Part shown: piece by piece, positions 22,903-31,025 of the stretch
Layout of the letters: each line of letters starts with the position of its first letter
Position numbering within the stretch: the stretch's first letter is position 1
NCBI RefSeq assembly: GCF_010548375.1
Contig: NZ_JAAGLY010000011.1
Location: 1 to 64,000 of the forward strand
Source: Streptomyces sp. SID13726
GTDB taxonomy: Bacteria; Actinomycetota; Actinomycetes; Streptomycetales; Streptomycetaceae
Direction: 5' to 3'
DNA: 64,000 nucleotides
Program-made: the position numbers and the translations under genes
The notes under the pieces: model-generated
The model's database searches: none
The model's input: only the letters and a program-made list of their open reading frames with translations
Told to the model about the DNA's origin: nothing

Positions 22903-25900
22903 TCAGCCCGCGGCGTACACGTCCTCGACGTAACGCCCGTCCCGCACCAGTCCGTCCAGCCACTGCTCGGCGGCCGTGTCGTCGGCGTCCGGCGTGTGCT
23001 CCCGGAACAGGGTACGGAACGCGTCCCGCACTCCGGGTGCCATTCGCGATCCGTCTCCGCAGACGTACACACGGGCGCCCGCGTCGAGCAGTTCCCAGAC
23101 CTCGGCGGCCTCGGCGGCGATGCGGTGCTGCACGAAGGTCACCGGGCCCTCGGGCGCCCGGCTGAAGGCGGGGCGGAGCCGGACGGCGCCCACGGCCTCC
23201 GCGGATCGCAGCTCCTCGGCGTGCAGATAGTCGGCGTCCGGGGCGTCGCAGCCGAAGTAGCAGAGGGCGGGCGGGAGTTGTTCACCCCGGCCCAGGGCGG
23301 CGACCCGGTCGGCGACCGCACCGCGGAAGGGGGCGAGGCCGGTACCGGCCGAGATCATCACGACCGGCGCGGAGTGGTCGACCCGGAAGGCCTCCCGGCA
23401 CGGCTGCACACGGGCCAGGACGGTGTCGCCGGGCTGGACGTCGACGAGGTGTCCCGAGCCGGTCCCGCGGTAGGTGCCGTTGCCGGAGCGGGCGGGCGCC
23501 TCCAGCAGGGAGACCATGAGGTCGAGGTGGCGGGGGTCGGCCTGCGGTGACGAGGACACCGAGTAGTGGCGCGGGCGCAGGGGTGTCAGGAGGTCGAGCA
23601 GGGCCGGCCAGCCGAGGGCGCCGCGCAGCGCGGGGTGGGTCTCGAAGATCTCGACGAGGGTGCGCGGGTCGTCGGACAGGGCAGCGAGCCGGGCCTTCTC
23701 GGGCGGGCAGGGGTTGGCCTCGGCCAGCGCGGTGAGCTGCCCGGCGGTCGGGCGCTGGCGCAACTCGACGTGATGGGTGAGGAGTTGGCGCACGGTGAGG
23801 GGCCGGTCGACGGCGAGTCCGTCGCGGCGCGGGCGGGCGGCGCGGATGTCCAGTACGGCGTCGAGGTCGACGCCGAACGCGTCGGCGGCCCGCTCGACGA
23901 GCACCTTGTCGTTGACCGGGAGCACGGTGACGTGGTCGGCGGTGCGGTAGGTGACGCCCTCGGGCAGGGCGAGCCGTACGAAGCGCTTCAGGCGGGGGTG
24001 GCCGGGTGCGGTGAGGTCGTGGGCCTCGGTGACGGTCATCGGGACCAGGTCATGGCGTTCGGCGAGGGCGTCGAGGGGACCGCCGGTGAGGGTGCGGACC
24101 TCGTAGGCCGCGGCTGCCTGCTCGGGCTCGGCGCCGGTGGCGTCCGGGTCGCCGTACGCCTGGAGAAGCGCGGTGCGCAGGTCGCCGGTGAAGGTGCGGA
24201 CCGTGCCGGTGAGGTCGCCGGAGGCGTCGGCGGCGGCGCGGTCCAGGAGGCGGGTGGCGCCGAGTTCGGCGAGGCGCTCGTCGACGCGGGTCGGGAAGTG
24301 CTGGTAGGTGGCAGCCCAGTTGCGGTCGCCGACACCGAGGACGGCGCAGGAGACGCCCGTGAGGTCGTGGTCGCCATCCAGCCAGGCCGCGAACTCCCGG
24401 GCGTCGTCGGTCGGTTGGCCGTTGTAGGAGGCGGCGGTGATGACGACCGGGCGGTCGGTGGGGAGGCCGTCGGCATAGGCGTCGAGGGGGGCGACCTCGG
24501 TGTCGCAGCCGAGCGCGGCGGCCTCGTCGGCGAGTCCGGCCGCGAAGTCGCGGCAGGTGCCGTAGTTGCTGCCGTGCAGGAAGAGGGCACGGGTGCCGGG
24601 CAGGACCCGCGCGGGCAGGGTGCTGTCGGCGGTCGGGGCGGCCGTGTTCTGCGGCACGGCACCGGGCAGGGGCGTGTGGGCGCGGTCGGCCGGGGTGCGG
24701 GGGGTCAGTTCGAGGGTGAAGCCGTCGGGCTTGAGGGTGAGCGCCTCCTTCACCGTGAGCCGGTAGTCGGCGTGGTCGTGCAGCCGGTAGCGGTGCACGA
24801 GGAGCGCGAGCAGCATGGTCGCCTCGTGCAGGGCGAACTGCCGCCCGATGCAGGCGCGTTCGCCGGTGCCGAAGGGCTTGAAGGCGTGCGGGGAGCGGGC
24901 GGCCTCGGCCTCCGGGGTGAACCGTGAGGGGTCGAACAGCTCGGGGTTGTCGCCCCAGACGGGCTGCCGGTGGAGCATCGGGGCGACCACGGTGAGGGCC
25001 TGTCCGGCGCGCAGCGGGATGCGCCCGCCGAGCAGGGTGTCCTCGCGGGCCTGGCGGCTGAAGGCGGCGGCCGTGGGCCAGAGGCGGAGCGCCTCGTTGA
25101 GGACCTGGCGGGTGCAGGTGAGGCGTCCGACCTCGTCGAAGGTGGGCTTCGGGTCGGCGGTGTCGCCCCACAGCCCGTCGACCTCGCGCCGGACGAGGTC
25201 GAGCACGGCCGGGTGCTTGGCCAGGTAGTACATGGCGAAGGACATCGCGCCCGAGGTCGTCTCGTGGCCCGCGATCAGGAAGGTGATCACCTGGTTGCGG
25301 ATGTTGGTGGTGTCGAGCGTGGTGCCGTCGGCGGGGTGCGTCGCGCTGAGCATGAGCCCGAGGAGGTCGTCGGTGCCGTTCTCGCCGGACGCCCGGCGTG
25401 AGCTGATCACGTCGTCGACGACCTGCGCCAGATGGCCGGCGTCGGCACGGAATGCCTCGTCGGCCGCGCTGTAGTCGCCGCCCGGGGTGCGGGCGAGCCG
25501 GGTCATGGCCCACTCCAGGCAGCGCACCATCGACTCGACGAAGGGGTGCGGCTCGTCCCGGCCGAAGGAGCCGAAGTCGTAGCCGAACCCGGCGAGTCCG
25601 ATGGTGTCGAGGGTCATCCGGGTCATGTCGTCGGCGATGTCCACCGGCCGTCCGTCGTGGGCGGCGCGATCCCAGGAGCCGATGAGCCGCCGGGCCACCC
25701 GCAGCATCACCGGGTGGTAGGTGCGCATCGAGCCCAGCGCGAAGGCGGGCATCAGGATGTCGTGGGCCTTGGCCCAGTTCGGCTCGTCGTTGTAGGCGGT
25801 GAAGAGCCCGTCGGCGGCGAACTCCCGGACGTTCTCCAGCGCGGGCCCGATCGCCTTGGCGAACCGGGTCTCGTCGGCGAGTTCGGTGACCAGGTCGAGA

Positions 25901-26067
25901 TCGGCGACGAAGGTGACGTCCCGCCCGTGCAGCCGCCGTACGAGCAGCGGGCCGTGCTCGCGCATCAGGCCCATGACCTGCTGGAGCGGGGTGCGGCCTG
26001 GGCCGGTGGCGGTGATGTCGACGACGGGGAGGCCGGTGGGGGTGGTGGGCTGCGCGGTGGGGGGCAT
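22903..26067 (-). CDS. Self-sufficient cytochrome P450/NADPH-P450 reductase fusion (CYP102 type)
   Basis: 1054 residues, matching the P450 BM3 architecture. Residues about 1-450 are the heme domain (I-helix IAGHETTSGAMSF, K-helix NEALRLWP, heme loop FKPFGTGERACIGRQFALHE). After a proline/alanine linker, residues about 480-625 are the FMN-binding flavodoxin domain (FLHGSNYGTCRDFA). Residues about 660-1054 are the FAD/NADPH reductase (RHYSVSSSPQ, MISAGTGLAPFRGA, YVCGDGSRMAPGV). Such enzymes hydroxylate fatty acids near the omega end using NADPH without separate redox partners. It is divergent from a PAS/HTH regulator with a 141-bp gap containing a CTACA/TGTAG dyad. Confidence 0.95.
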   Translation of the reverse strand: MPPTAQPTTPTGLPVVDITATGPGRTPLQQVMGLMREHGPLLVRRLHGRDVTFVADLDLVTELADETRFAKAIGPALENVREFAADGLFTAYNDEPNWAKAHDILMPAFALGSMRTYHPVMLRVARRLIGSWDRAAHDGRPVDIADDMTRMTLDTIGLAGFGYDFGSFGRDEPHPFVESMVRCLEWAMTRLARTPGGDYSAADEAFRADAGHLAQVVDDVISSRRASGENGTDDLLGLMLSATHPADGTTLDTTNIRNQVITFLIAGHETTSGAMSFAMYYLAKHPAVLDLVRREVDGLWGDTADPKPTFDEVGRLTCTRQVLNEALRLWPTAAAFSRQAREDTLLGGRIPLRAGQALTVVAPMLHRQPVWGDNPELFDPSRFTPEAEAARSPHAFKPFGTGERACIGRQFALHEATMLLALLVHRYRLHDHADYRLTVKEALTLKPDGFTLELTPRTPADRAHTPLPGAVPQNTAAPTADSTLPARVLPGTRALFLHGSNYGTCRDFAAGLADEAAALGCDTEVAPLDAYADGLPTDRPVVITAASYNGQPTDDAREFAAWLDGDHDLTGVSCAVLGVGDRNWAATYQHFPTRVDERLAELGATRLLDRAAADASGDLTGTVRTFTGDLRTALLQAYGDPDATGAEPEQAAAAYEVRTLTGGPLDALAERHDLVPMTVTEAHDLTAPGHPRLKRFVRLALPEGVTYRTADHVTVLPVNDKVLVERAADAFGVDLDAVLDIRAARPRRDGLAVDRPLTVRQLLTHHVELRQRPTAGQLTALAEANPCPPEKARLAALSDDPRTLVEIFETHPALRGALGWPALLDLLTPLRPRHYSVSSSPQADPRHLDLMVSLLEAPARSGNGTYRGTGSGHLVDVQPGDTVLARVQPCREAFRVDHSAPVVMISAGTGLAPFRGAVADRVAALGRGEQLPPALCYFGCDAPDADYLHAEELRSAEAVGAVRLRPAFSRAPEGPVTFVQHRIAAEAAEVWELLDAGARVYVCGDGSRMAPGVRDAFRTLFREHTPDADDTAAEQWLDGLVRDGRYVEDVYAAG

Positions 26068-26147
26068 GGCGCGACAACTGCCTTTCGCGGTACGGGAGTA
26101 CTGCGGTCAAGCCTGGTCCCCGGGTCCCGGCCGCCCGGCCCCGCCCC

Positions 26148-26163
26148 CTACATGATTGTGTAG
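26148..26163. promoter_or_regulatory. Dyad between CYP102-type gene and its regulator
   Basis: CTACA-N6-TGTAG is a perfect 5+6+5 inverted repeat in the divergent intergenic region (26068-26208). It is a candidate operator for the adjacent PAS/HTH regulator, with no direct support beyond position and symmetry. Confidence 0.35.
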
Positions 26164-26208
26164 TGCACGTACGCGTGTGGCGCTTGCGTGCGACGGCTGG
26201 AGGTGCTG

Positions 26209-26865
26209 GTGGACCGGTCCCACCCGGAGACGGTGGTGTGGCGCAACCGTGCCCTGATGCTCTTCGACCGGGTCTCGGTGCCGGTCGCGGTGTGCGATGT
26301 GTACGGCGCCGTCCTGCTGGCCAACCCGGCGATGGCGGCGGAGTGCGGTACGACTCCGGGGCGGCTGCGCGGCGAGGACGTGCTGGAGTTGTTCCGGCCG
26401 CAGGAGGCCACGCAGGTGGAGCGGATCGCCGAGGCGCTGCGGCTGCGGCACCGGTCGCGCTATCAGGTCTCGGTGTGCTGGCGGGCGCCCTCGGGCGCTG
26501 AGCGGTTCGGGGAGCTGACGGCGGACCCGGTGAGCGACACCGCCGGGGAGACGCCCTCGCTGCTGGTGATGCTCAGGGTCGAGGGCGAGCGGGAGCACTC
26601 TCCCGCCGAGCCCGTGCCGGTCACGCCGGTCGAGGCCCGCGTCCTGGCGCTGCTCGCGGGCGGCGCGACCACCGCGCACGCGGCCCGGGAGACCGGCCTC
26701 ACGGTGGACGGGGTCAACTACCACCTGCGGCGGCTGTCGGCGCGGTGGGGCGCGGGAAACCGTACGGAACTGGTCGCCCGCGCCTACGCGCTGGGGATTC
26801 TGGCCACCGGCGTCTGGCCGCCCGCGGCCGCTCCCCCGGTCCCTCCCTCGGCCGCTCCCGCGTAG
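26209..26865 (+). CDS. PAS-domain regulator with LuxR-like helix-turn-helix
   Basis: 218 residues from the GTG at 26209 (GGAGG 5 nt upstream); a GTG at 26188 is possible. Residues about 10-110 look like a PAS sensor (LFDRVSVPVAVCDVYGAVLLANPAMAAECG). Residues about 135-195 are a LuxR/GerE-type helix-turn-helix (VTPVEARVLALLAGGATTAHAARETGLTVDGVNYHLRRL). A proline/alanine tail follows. Its divergent position makes the CYP102-type gene the likely target; the PAS domain could sense a fatty acid or redox signal (inference). The 3' end overlaps the convergent DUF3626 gene by 82 bp. Confidence 0.8.
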   Translation: MDRSHPETVVWRNRALMLFDRVSVPVAVCDVYGAVLLANPAMAAECGTTPGRLRGEDVLELFRPQEATQVERIAEALRLRHRSRYQVSVCWRAPSGAERFGELTADPVSDTAGETPSLLVMLRVEGEREHSPAEPVPVTPVEARVLALLAGGATTAHAARETGLTVDGVNYHLRRLSARWGAGNRTELVARAYALGILATGVWPPAAAPPVPPSAAPA

Positions 26866-27713
26866 GCGGTCCCCGCGCCCTCCGGCGCCCCGAATCGCGC
26901 CAGCGTGTGCCAGACCTTCTTCAGGTCCTGGAGTTCGTACCGGCCGGTCCGTGCCGCGTCGCCGATGATCCGCGGGTCCACCAGCCCGTCCTCGGCGACG
27001 GCCGCGCCCAGGTCGGCGTACTCCTGGCCCCGGTAGTCGGCGTGGGCGCGCAGTTCGGCGACGGTGATCCGGTAGCCGGGGTGCCATTCGACGGGGACGG
27101 GCAGCAGGCGGGCCGCCGCCTCGACGGGGGTGTTCCGGTAGCTCGCGTCCAGGACGAGGGCCTCGACATGGCGGGCGAGGTCGACACCGCCGTGCACCTG
27201 GGCCTCGATGTAGTCGTCGAGGGCGTCCCGCTGGTCCGCCTCCGCACGGGCGATCAGGGACATGCCGGCGGCGACCCCGAAGTGGACCGGCTCGGCCGCG
27301 CTGTCGGGGTAGCAGAAGGTGGTGCGGGCGAGGGGCTCGCCGGTCAGCCGGAAGTGCGAGGAGCCGAACCTCGGGGCCGCGCCGACCACTTGGCGGCGGA
27401 AGTTCAACGCGCCGTACACGGGCCGCTCGTGGGCGTCCGCGTCGTCGTAGGCGCCCCCGAAGATCCGGCTCTCCCAGCGCGTGCGGTCTCCGCCGGGGTG
27501 CGCGGTCAGCCCGCCGTTGCTGGTGCCGGTGACGAACTGCGAGTGGTAGACGCCGTCCTGGGCGAGCGCCTCCAGGACGGTCAGGCCGCGGGTGCGGCGG
27601 TCCGGGTGGAAGTTCAGCGTGACGCGCAGGCCGGGGGCGACGGCCGGCCCCTCCGAGACCGCGGCCACATGACGCAGCGCCGCACGCGCGCGTGCCGACT
27701 CGACCGGACTCAT
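26784..27713 (-). CDS. DUF3626 domain-containing protein
   Basis: 309 residues with GGAGGGGGAG before the ATG. It resembles DUF3626 proteins: LRVTLNFHPDRRT, then VYHSQFVTGTSNGGLTAHPGGDRTRWESRIFGGAYDD, ERPVYGALNF and FRLTGEPLARTTFCYPDS. The pattern of conserved His, Ser, Arg and Tyr residues suggests an enzyme, but the family has no established activity to my knowledge. No signal peptide is present. The C-terminal 27 codons overlap the convergent regulator gene, an unusually long tail-to-tail overlap. Confidence 0.78.
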   Translation of the reverse strand: MSPVESARARAALRHVAAVSEGPAVAPGLRVTLNFHPDRRTRGLTVLEALAQDGVYHSQFVTGTSNGGLTAHPGGDRTRWESRIFGGAYDDADAHERPVYGALNFRRQVVGAAPRFGSSHFRLTGEPLARTTFCYPDSAAEPVHFGVAAGMSLIARAEADQRDALDDYIEAQVHGGVDLARHVEALVLDASYRNTPVEAAARLLPVPVEWHPGYRITVAELRAHADYRGQEYADLGAAVAEDGLVDPRIIGDAARTGRYELQDLKKVWHTLARFGAPEGAGTAYAGAAEGGTGGAAAGGQTPVARIPSA

Positions 27714-27819
27714 CTGCTCCCCCTCCTCGACGGCTCACTGGATGATCACCCGTCGAGGAGGGTGCCCGCATCTCGTTTCCGGGGCCGCTACGCCTCTCCC
27801 TCTCCGAAGCCCGGCACGG

Positions 27820-28824
27820 CTACGCCTCCTCCGCTCCGGCAGCCAGCACGATCTTCCCCCGGTTGTCGCGCTGCTCCAGCCGTTCGTGGGCGGCCCGCGC
27901 CTCTGTCAGGGGTACGACGGTCTCGACGGGCACGCGATAGACGCCGGCGGCGACCCGGTCGGCCAGTTCGCGCAGGTCGGGGCGGGGGTCGTAGCCGTGT
28001 ATCTGGAGGTTGGTGAGCTGGAAGCCGAGGATCGACACGTTCTTGGGATAGAAGTCGCGGGTGTCGACGGTGCTCGGCGCGAGGGCGACGTTGGCGAGGG
28101 AGACGACCCGGCCGCCGTGGCCCACCTGGCGCAGGCTGCGCGCGAAGGCGGCTCCGCCGACGGTGTCCAGGACGACGTCGGCGCCCCGGCCGTCGGTGAG
28201 CCGCAGCACCTCCTCGACCTCGGCGTCGTCGGGGTGGGCGGAGGTGTCGACGGTGACCTGGGCGCCGAACTCCCCCGCCCAGGCTGCCTTTTCCGCCGAG
28301 CCGGCGAGCGCGATCACCCGTGCCCCGGTCTCGGCGGCGATCTGCACGGCGGCGCTGCCGACCCCGCTCGCGGCCGCCTTCACCACCACGGTGTCGTCCT
28401 TGCCGACGCGGGCGAGGTCGCGCAGGCAGTACCAGGCGCTGAGCCAGGCGATCGGCAGGGTGGCCGCCCTGGTCAGGTCCAGGCCGTCCGGGAGTGCGAC
28501 CAGCTGGGTGGCGGGCACGGCCGCCAACTCGGCGTAGTAGCCGGGTGATTTGGCGCCGTTGAGGGCCATGACCCGCTGCCCGGGCGCGAAGCCGGTCACG
28601 CCGTCCCCCACCGCCTCGACGACCCCTGCGGCCTCGATCCCGGGGATCAGCGGCGGGCGTCCGGCCGCGTGGTAGACGCCGGCCCGGAGCAGGGCGTCCG
28701 CCCGGTTCACCCCGGCCGCGACGATCCGCACCAGCACCTCGCCGGGGGCGGGCACCGGGTCGGGCACCTCGACCGGCACCAGGACCTCGGGTCCGCCGAA
28801 CTCGTCGATCCGTACCGCACGCAT
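27820..28824 (-). CDS. Zinc-independent quinone oxidoreductase (MDR family)
   Basis: 334 residues from the ATG at 28824. The GroES-like N-terminus carries the quinone oxidoreductase pattern AAGVNRADALLRAGVYH and PLIPGIEAAGVVEAVG. The NADPH-binding segment is VVVKAAASGVGSAAVQIAAETGA, and the substrate region has DVVLDTVGG. Catalytic zinc ligands are absent. It should reduce quinones or alpha,beta-unsaturated carbonyls with NADPH. Its promoter lies in a 141-bp gap that holds three copies of one dyad next to a divergent CGNR regulator, so induction by a reactive ligand is likely (inference). Confidence 0.9.
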   Translation of the reverse strand: MRAVRIDEFGGPEVLVPVEVPDPVPAPGEVLVRIVAAGVNRADALLRAGVYHAAGRPPLIPGIEAAGVVEAVGDGVTGFAPGQRVMALNGAKSPGYYAELAAVPATQLVALPDGLDLTRAATLPIAWLSAWYCLRDLARVGKDDTVVVKAAASGVGSAAVQIAAETGARVIALAGSAEKAAWAGEFGAQVTVDTSAHPDDAEVEEVLRLTDGRGADVVLDTVGGAAFARSLRQVGHGGRVVSLANVALAPSTVDTRDFYPKNVSILGFQLTNLQIHGYDPRPDLRELADRVAAGVYRVPVETVVPLTEARAAHERLEQRDNRGKIVLAAGAEEA

Positions 28825-28862
28825 ACCGCACCCGCTCTCTGCCACAGCCGCCCGAAGCGACT

Positions 28863-28883
28863 GACACCTGTTGAACTGGTGTC
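28863..28883. promoter_or_regulatory. CGNR-regulator operator, copy 1
   Basis: GACACC-N9-GGTGTC, a perfect 6-bp inverted repeat with a TGAAC-containing spacer. It is the copy nearest the quinone oxidoreductase start (28824), in position to cover that promoter. Confidence 0.7.
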
Positions 28884-28890
28884 ACCATCG

Positions 28891-28911
28891 GACACCACCT
28901 CAACCGGTGTC
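28891..28911. promoter_or_regulatory. CGNR-regulator operator, copy 2
   Basis: A second GACACC-N9-GGTGTC with the same arm sequence and a TCAACC spacer end. Its centre is 28 bp from that of copy 1. Confidence 0.7.
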
Positions 28912-28933
28912 AAGGGGGCTCACGCCCGGAGTC

Positions 28934-28954
28934 GACACCGGATGAACCGGTGTA
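28934..28954. promoter_or_regulatory. CGNR-regulator operator, copy 3, overlapping the regulator promoter
   Basis: GACACC-N9-GGTGTA, one mismatch in the last position. It overlaps the predicted -10 TACGCT (28953-28958) of the regulator gene, whose ATG (28966) follows 7 nt later. Occupancy would block autogenous expression. Confidence 0.7.
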
Positions 28955-28965
28955 CGCTCGACGGC

Positions 28966-29553
28966 ATGACCGGCAGCCCCGCCCCCGCCGACCCGGCGCT
29001 CGCGTTCCCGTTCGTCGGCGGTCGCCCCTGCCTGGACTTCGTGGCCACGCTGGGCAAGCGGCACGCCACCCCCCTGGAGCGGATCCCCGACGCCGGGGCC
29101 CTGGCGCGCTGGTTCACGGAGGCGGAGCTGACCGCCGCCGACACCCCGGCGCGGGTCACCGCCCGCGAGCTCACGGACGCCCGCCTGCTGCGCGAGGCCC
29201 TGTACGGCCTGGTCCGCGCGGCAATGGCCGGGCAGCGGCCGGACCCCGCCGACGTGGAGCGGGTCAACGCCGTCGCCGCCCAGCCGGACCTCGCGCCCCA
29301 GCTGGGCCCGGTCCGCTGGACGGCGCGCACTCCGGCCCGCGCGGCCCTCTCCACGGTGGCGCGGGACGCCGTACTCCTGGTGCGGGGGCCGCTCCTGGAG
29401 CGGGTCAAGGAGTGCGAGAACCCGGACTGTTCGCTGCTGTTCCTCGACGACTCGCAGGCCCGGCGCCGCCGTTGGTGCTCGATGGACCGCTGCGGCAACC
29501 TCGCGAAGATCGCCGGGTACCGGTCCCGCAGCCGGGCCGCGTCCGGCCGCTGA
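28966..29553 (+). CDS. CGNR zinc-finger (ABATE-domain) transcriptional regulator
   Basis: 195 residues. The N-terminal ABATE domain begins FPFVGGRPCLDFVATLGKRH. The C-terminal CGNR zinc finger reads CENPDCSLLFLDDSQARRRRWCSMDRCGNLAKIAGYRSR, with four cysteines and the name-giving CGN. These proteins are stress-responsive DNA-binding regulators in actinobacteria. It is divergent from a quinone oxidoreductase and three matching dyads separate them, so it very probably controls both genes. The ATG at 28966 is 7 nt after TACGCT, consistent with a leaderless transcript; an ATG at 28942 falls inside operator 3. Confidence 0.9.
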   Translation: MTGSPAPADPALAFPFVGGRPCLDFVATLGKRHATPLERIPDAGALARWFTEAELTAADTPARVTARELTDARLLREALYGLVRAAMAGQRPDPADVERVNAVAAQPDLAPQLGPVRWTARTPARAALSTVARDAVLLVRGPLLERVKECENPDCSLLFLDDSQARRRRWCSMDRCGNLAKIAGYRSRSRAASGR

Positions 29554-29652
29554 AGCGCGGGAACTCCCTTCCCCCGGGGCAACTCCGGGTGTCTGCCGTC
29601 ACTGTCCCGGCCCCTTGCCGTGGACCGGCCGCACCCCACAGTCTGGGCACGC

Positions 29653-29675
29653 TTGCGGACAGTTACGGTCCGCAA
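29653..29675. promoter_or_regulatory. Inverted repeat upstream of the second FUSC gene
   Basis: TTGCGGAC-N7-GTCCGCAA, a perfect 8-bp dyad 42 bp before the FUSC start, in an otherwise featureless 164-bp gap. No T-run follows, so an operator is more likely than a terminator. The binding protein is unknown. Confidence 0.45.
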
Positions 29676-29717
29676 AGAGTGCACCGGACGCTTCTGTGGA
29701 AGAGGAACACCCTGAGG

Positions 29718-30995
29718 ATGCGAGATGTACGTGAGTGGACGGCGTCCCTGGTGCGGTTCGTGAAGCGGCGCCGGGACCCTGTGGTCGTGCGGACGCTGCG
29801 GTCGGCGGCCGCGGCGACGATCGCGTACGTCATCGCGCTGCGGCTCAGCCCCGAGGCGGCCCCGCTCACCGCACCCCTGACCGCGCTGCTGGTCGTGCAG
29901 GTCACCCTCTACGCCACGCTCACCACCGGCATCCGCCGGGTGAACGCGGTGGTGGCGGGGGTCCTGGTCGCCATCGCGTTCAGTCTGCTGGTGGGTCTGA
30001 CCTGGTGGAGCCTGGCCCTGCTGATCGTGGCCTCGCTGGTGGTCGGACGGCTGGTGCGGGTCGAGGAGTTCGTGCCCGAGGTGGCGATCAGCGCGATGCT
30101 GGTGCTCGGGGTGACGGCCGTCGGGGACACGGCCTGGGCCCGGGTGGTGGAGACCCTGATCGGCGCGGTGGTGGGCCTCGCCTGCAATCTGCTGTTCGCT
30201 CCCCCGGTGTGGGTCGACGAGGCGGGCGAGTCGATCGAGGGGCTGGCCCGCCGGGTGCGGAAGCTGCTGCTGCGGATGGGCGAGGAGGCCGCGGGCCGTA
30301 CGCCCGTGGAGATCGCGACGGCCCGGCTGTACGAGGCGCGCGAGCTCGACCACGACATCGTCGAGGTGGACGCGGCCCTCCAGCAGGCCGAGGACAGCCT
30401 CAAACTCAACCCCAGGGTGAAGGAGGGCCTGCTGCACCGGGTGGTCCTGCGCACCGGACTGGACACCCTGGAGATCTGCACGGTGGTGCTGCGGGTCCTC
30501 GCCCGTACCCTGACCGACCTGGCGAAGGAGCGCGATCCCTTCGCGGACGAGCCGGACCCGCTCGACGAGGGGCCGGACCCCGAGCCGCTGTTCGGTCCGG
30601 AGACCGGACGGGCCGTGGAGCAGCTGCTGTCCGAGATCGGGGACGCGGTGGTCAGCTTCGCGGTGCTGGTCACCACCCATGTCAGCGTGAGCGCCGAGTC
30701 CGCGGAGGCCCGGCTCACCGCCGAGCTGCGCCAGGCCACGGCGACCCGGGACAAGCTGGCCCAGCTGCTGCTCGAAGAGGTCCAGCGCGATGCCCGGCAC
30801 TGGCAGCTGCACGGCGCCGTGCTCACCGAGGTCAACCGCATCCTCGACGAGCTGGACACCGAGCACCGCTCCCGCCGGCTCCTGGAGGAGCTGGACCGGG
30901 CCGCCCGTGAGCAGCGGGAGCGGATGCCGCAGCTGACCCGGCTCCAGGAGCGGTGGGGCCGGAACCGTCCGACACTCGCCCGTCGTTCCAAGTGA
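29718..30995 (+). CDS. FUSC/aromatic-acid-exporter family membrane protein
   Basis: 425 residues. About five or six transmembrane helices occupy residues 25-165 (TLRSAAAATIAYVIALRL, APLTALLVVQVTLYATLTTG, LLVGLTWWSLALLIVASLVVG and others). A cytoplasmic, charged helical region then runs to the end, with coiled-coil character near the C-terminus (ILDELDTEHRSRRLLEELDRAAREQ region). This is the ArAE/FUSC layout. It differs clearly from the FUSC protein at 16.4-17.5 kb. The next gene begins 30 bp downstream and may be co-transcribed. The transported compound is unknown. Confidence 0.82.
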   Translation: MRDVREWTASLVRFVKRRRDPVVVRTLRSAAAATIAYVIALRLSPEAAPLTAPLTALLVVQVTLYATLTTGIRRVNAVVAGVLVAIAFSLLVGLTWWSLALLIVASLVVGRLVRVEEFVPEVAISAMLVLGVTAVGDTAWARVVETLIGAVVGLACNLLFAPPVWVDEAGESIEGLARRVRKLLLRMGEEAAGRTPVEIATARLYEARELDHDIVEVDAALQQAEDSLKLNPRVKEGLLHRVVLRTGLDTLEICTVVLRVLARTLTDLAKERDPFADEPDPLDEGPDPEPLFGPETGRAVEQLLSEIGDAVVSFAVLVTTHVSVSAESAEARLTAELRQATATRDKLAQLLLEEVQRDARHWQLHGAVLTEVNRILDELDTEHRSRRLLEELDRAAREQRERMPQLTRLQERWGRNRPTLARRSK

Positions 30996-31025
30996 GACAG
31001 ACGCGACGACCAAGGGGGCGGTCCG

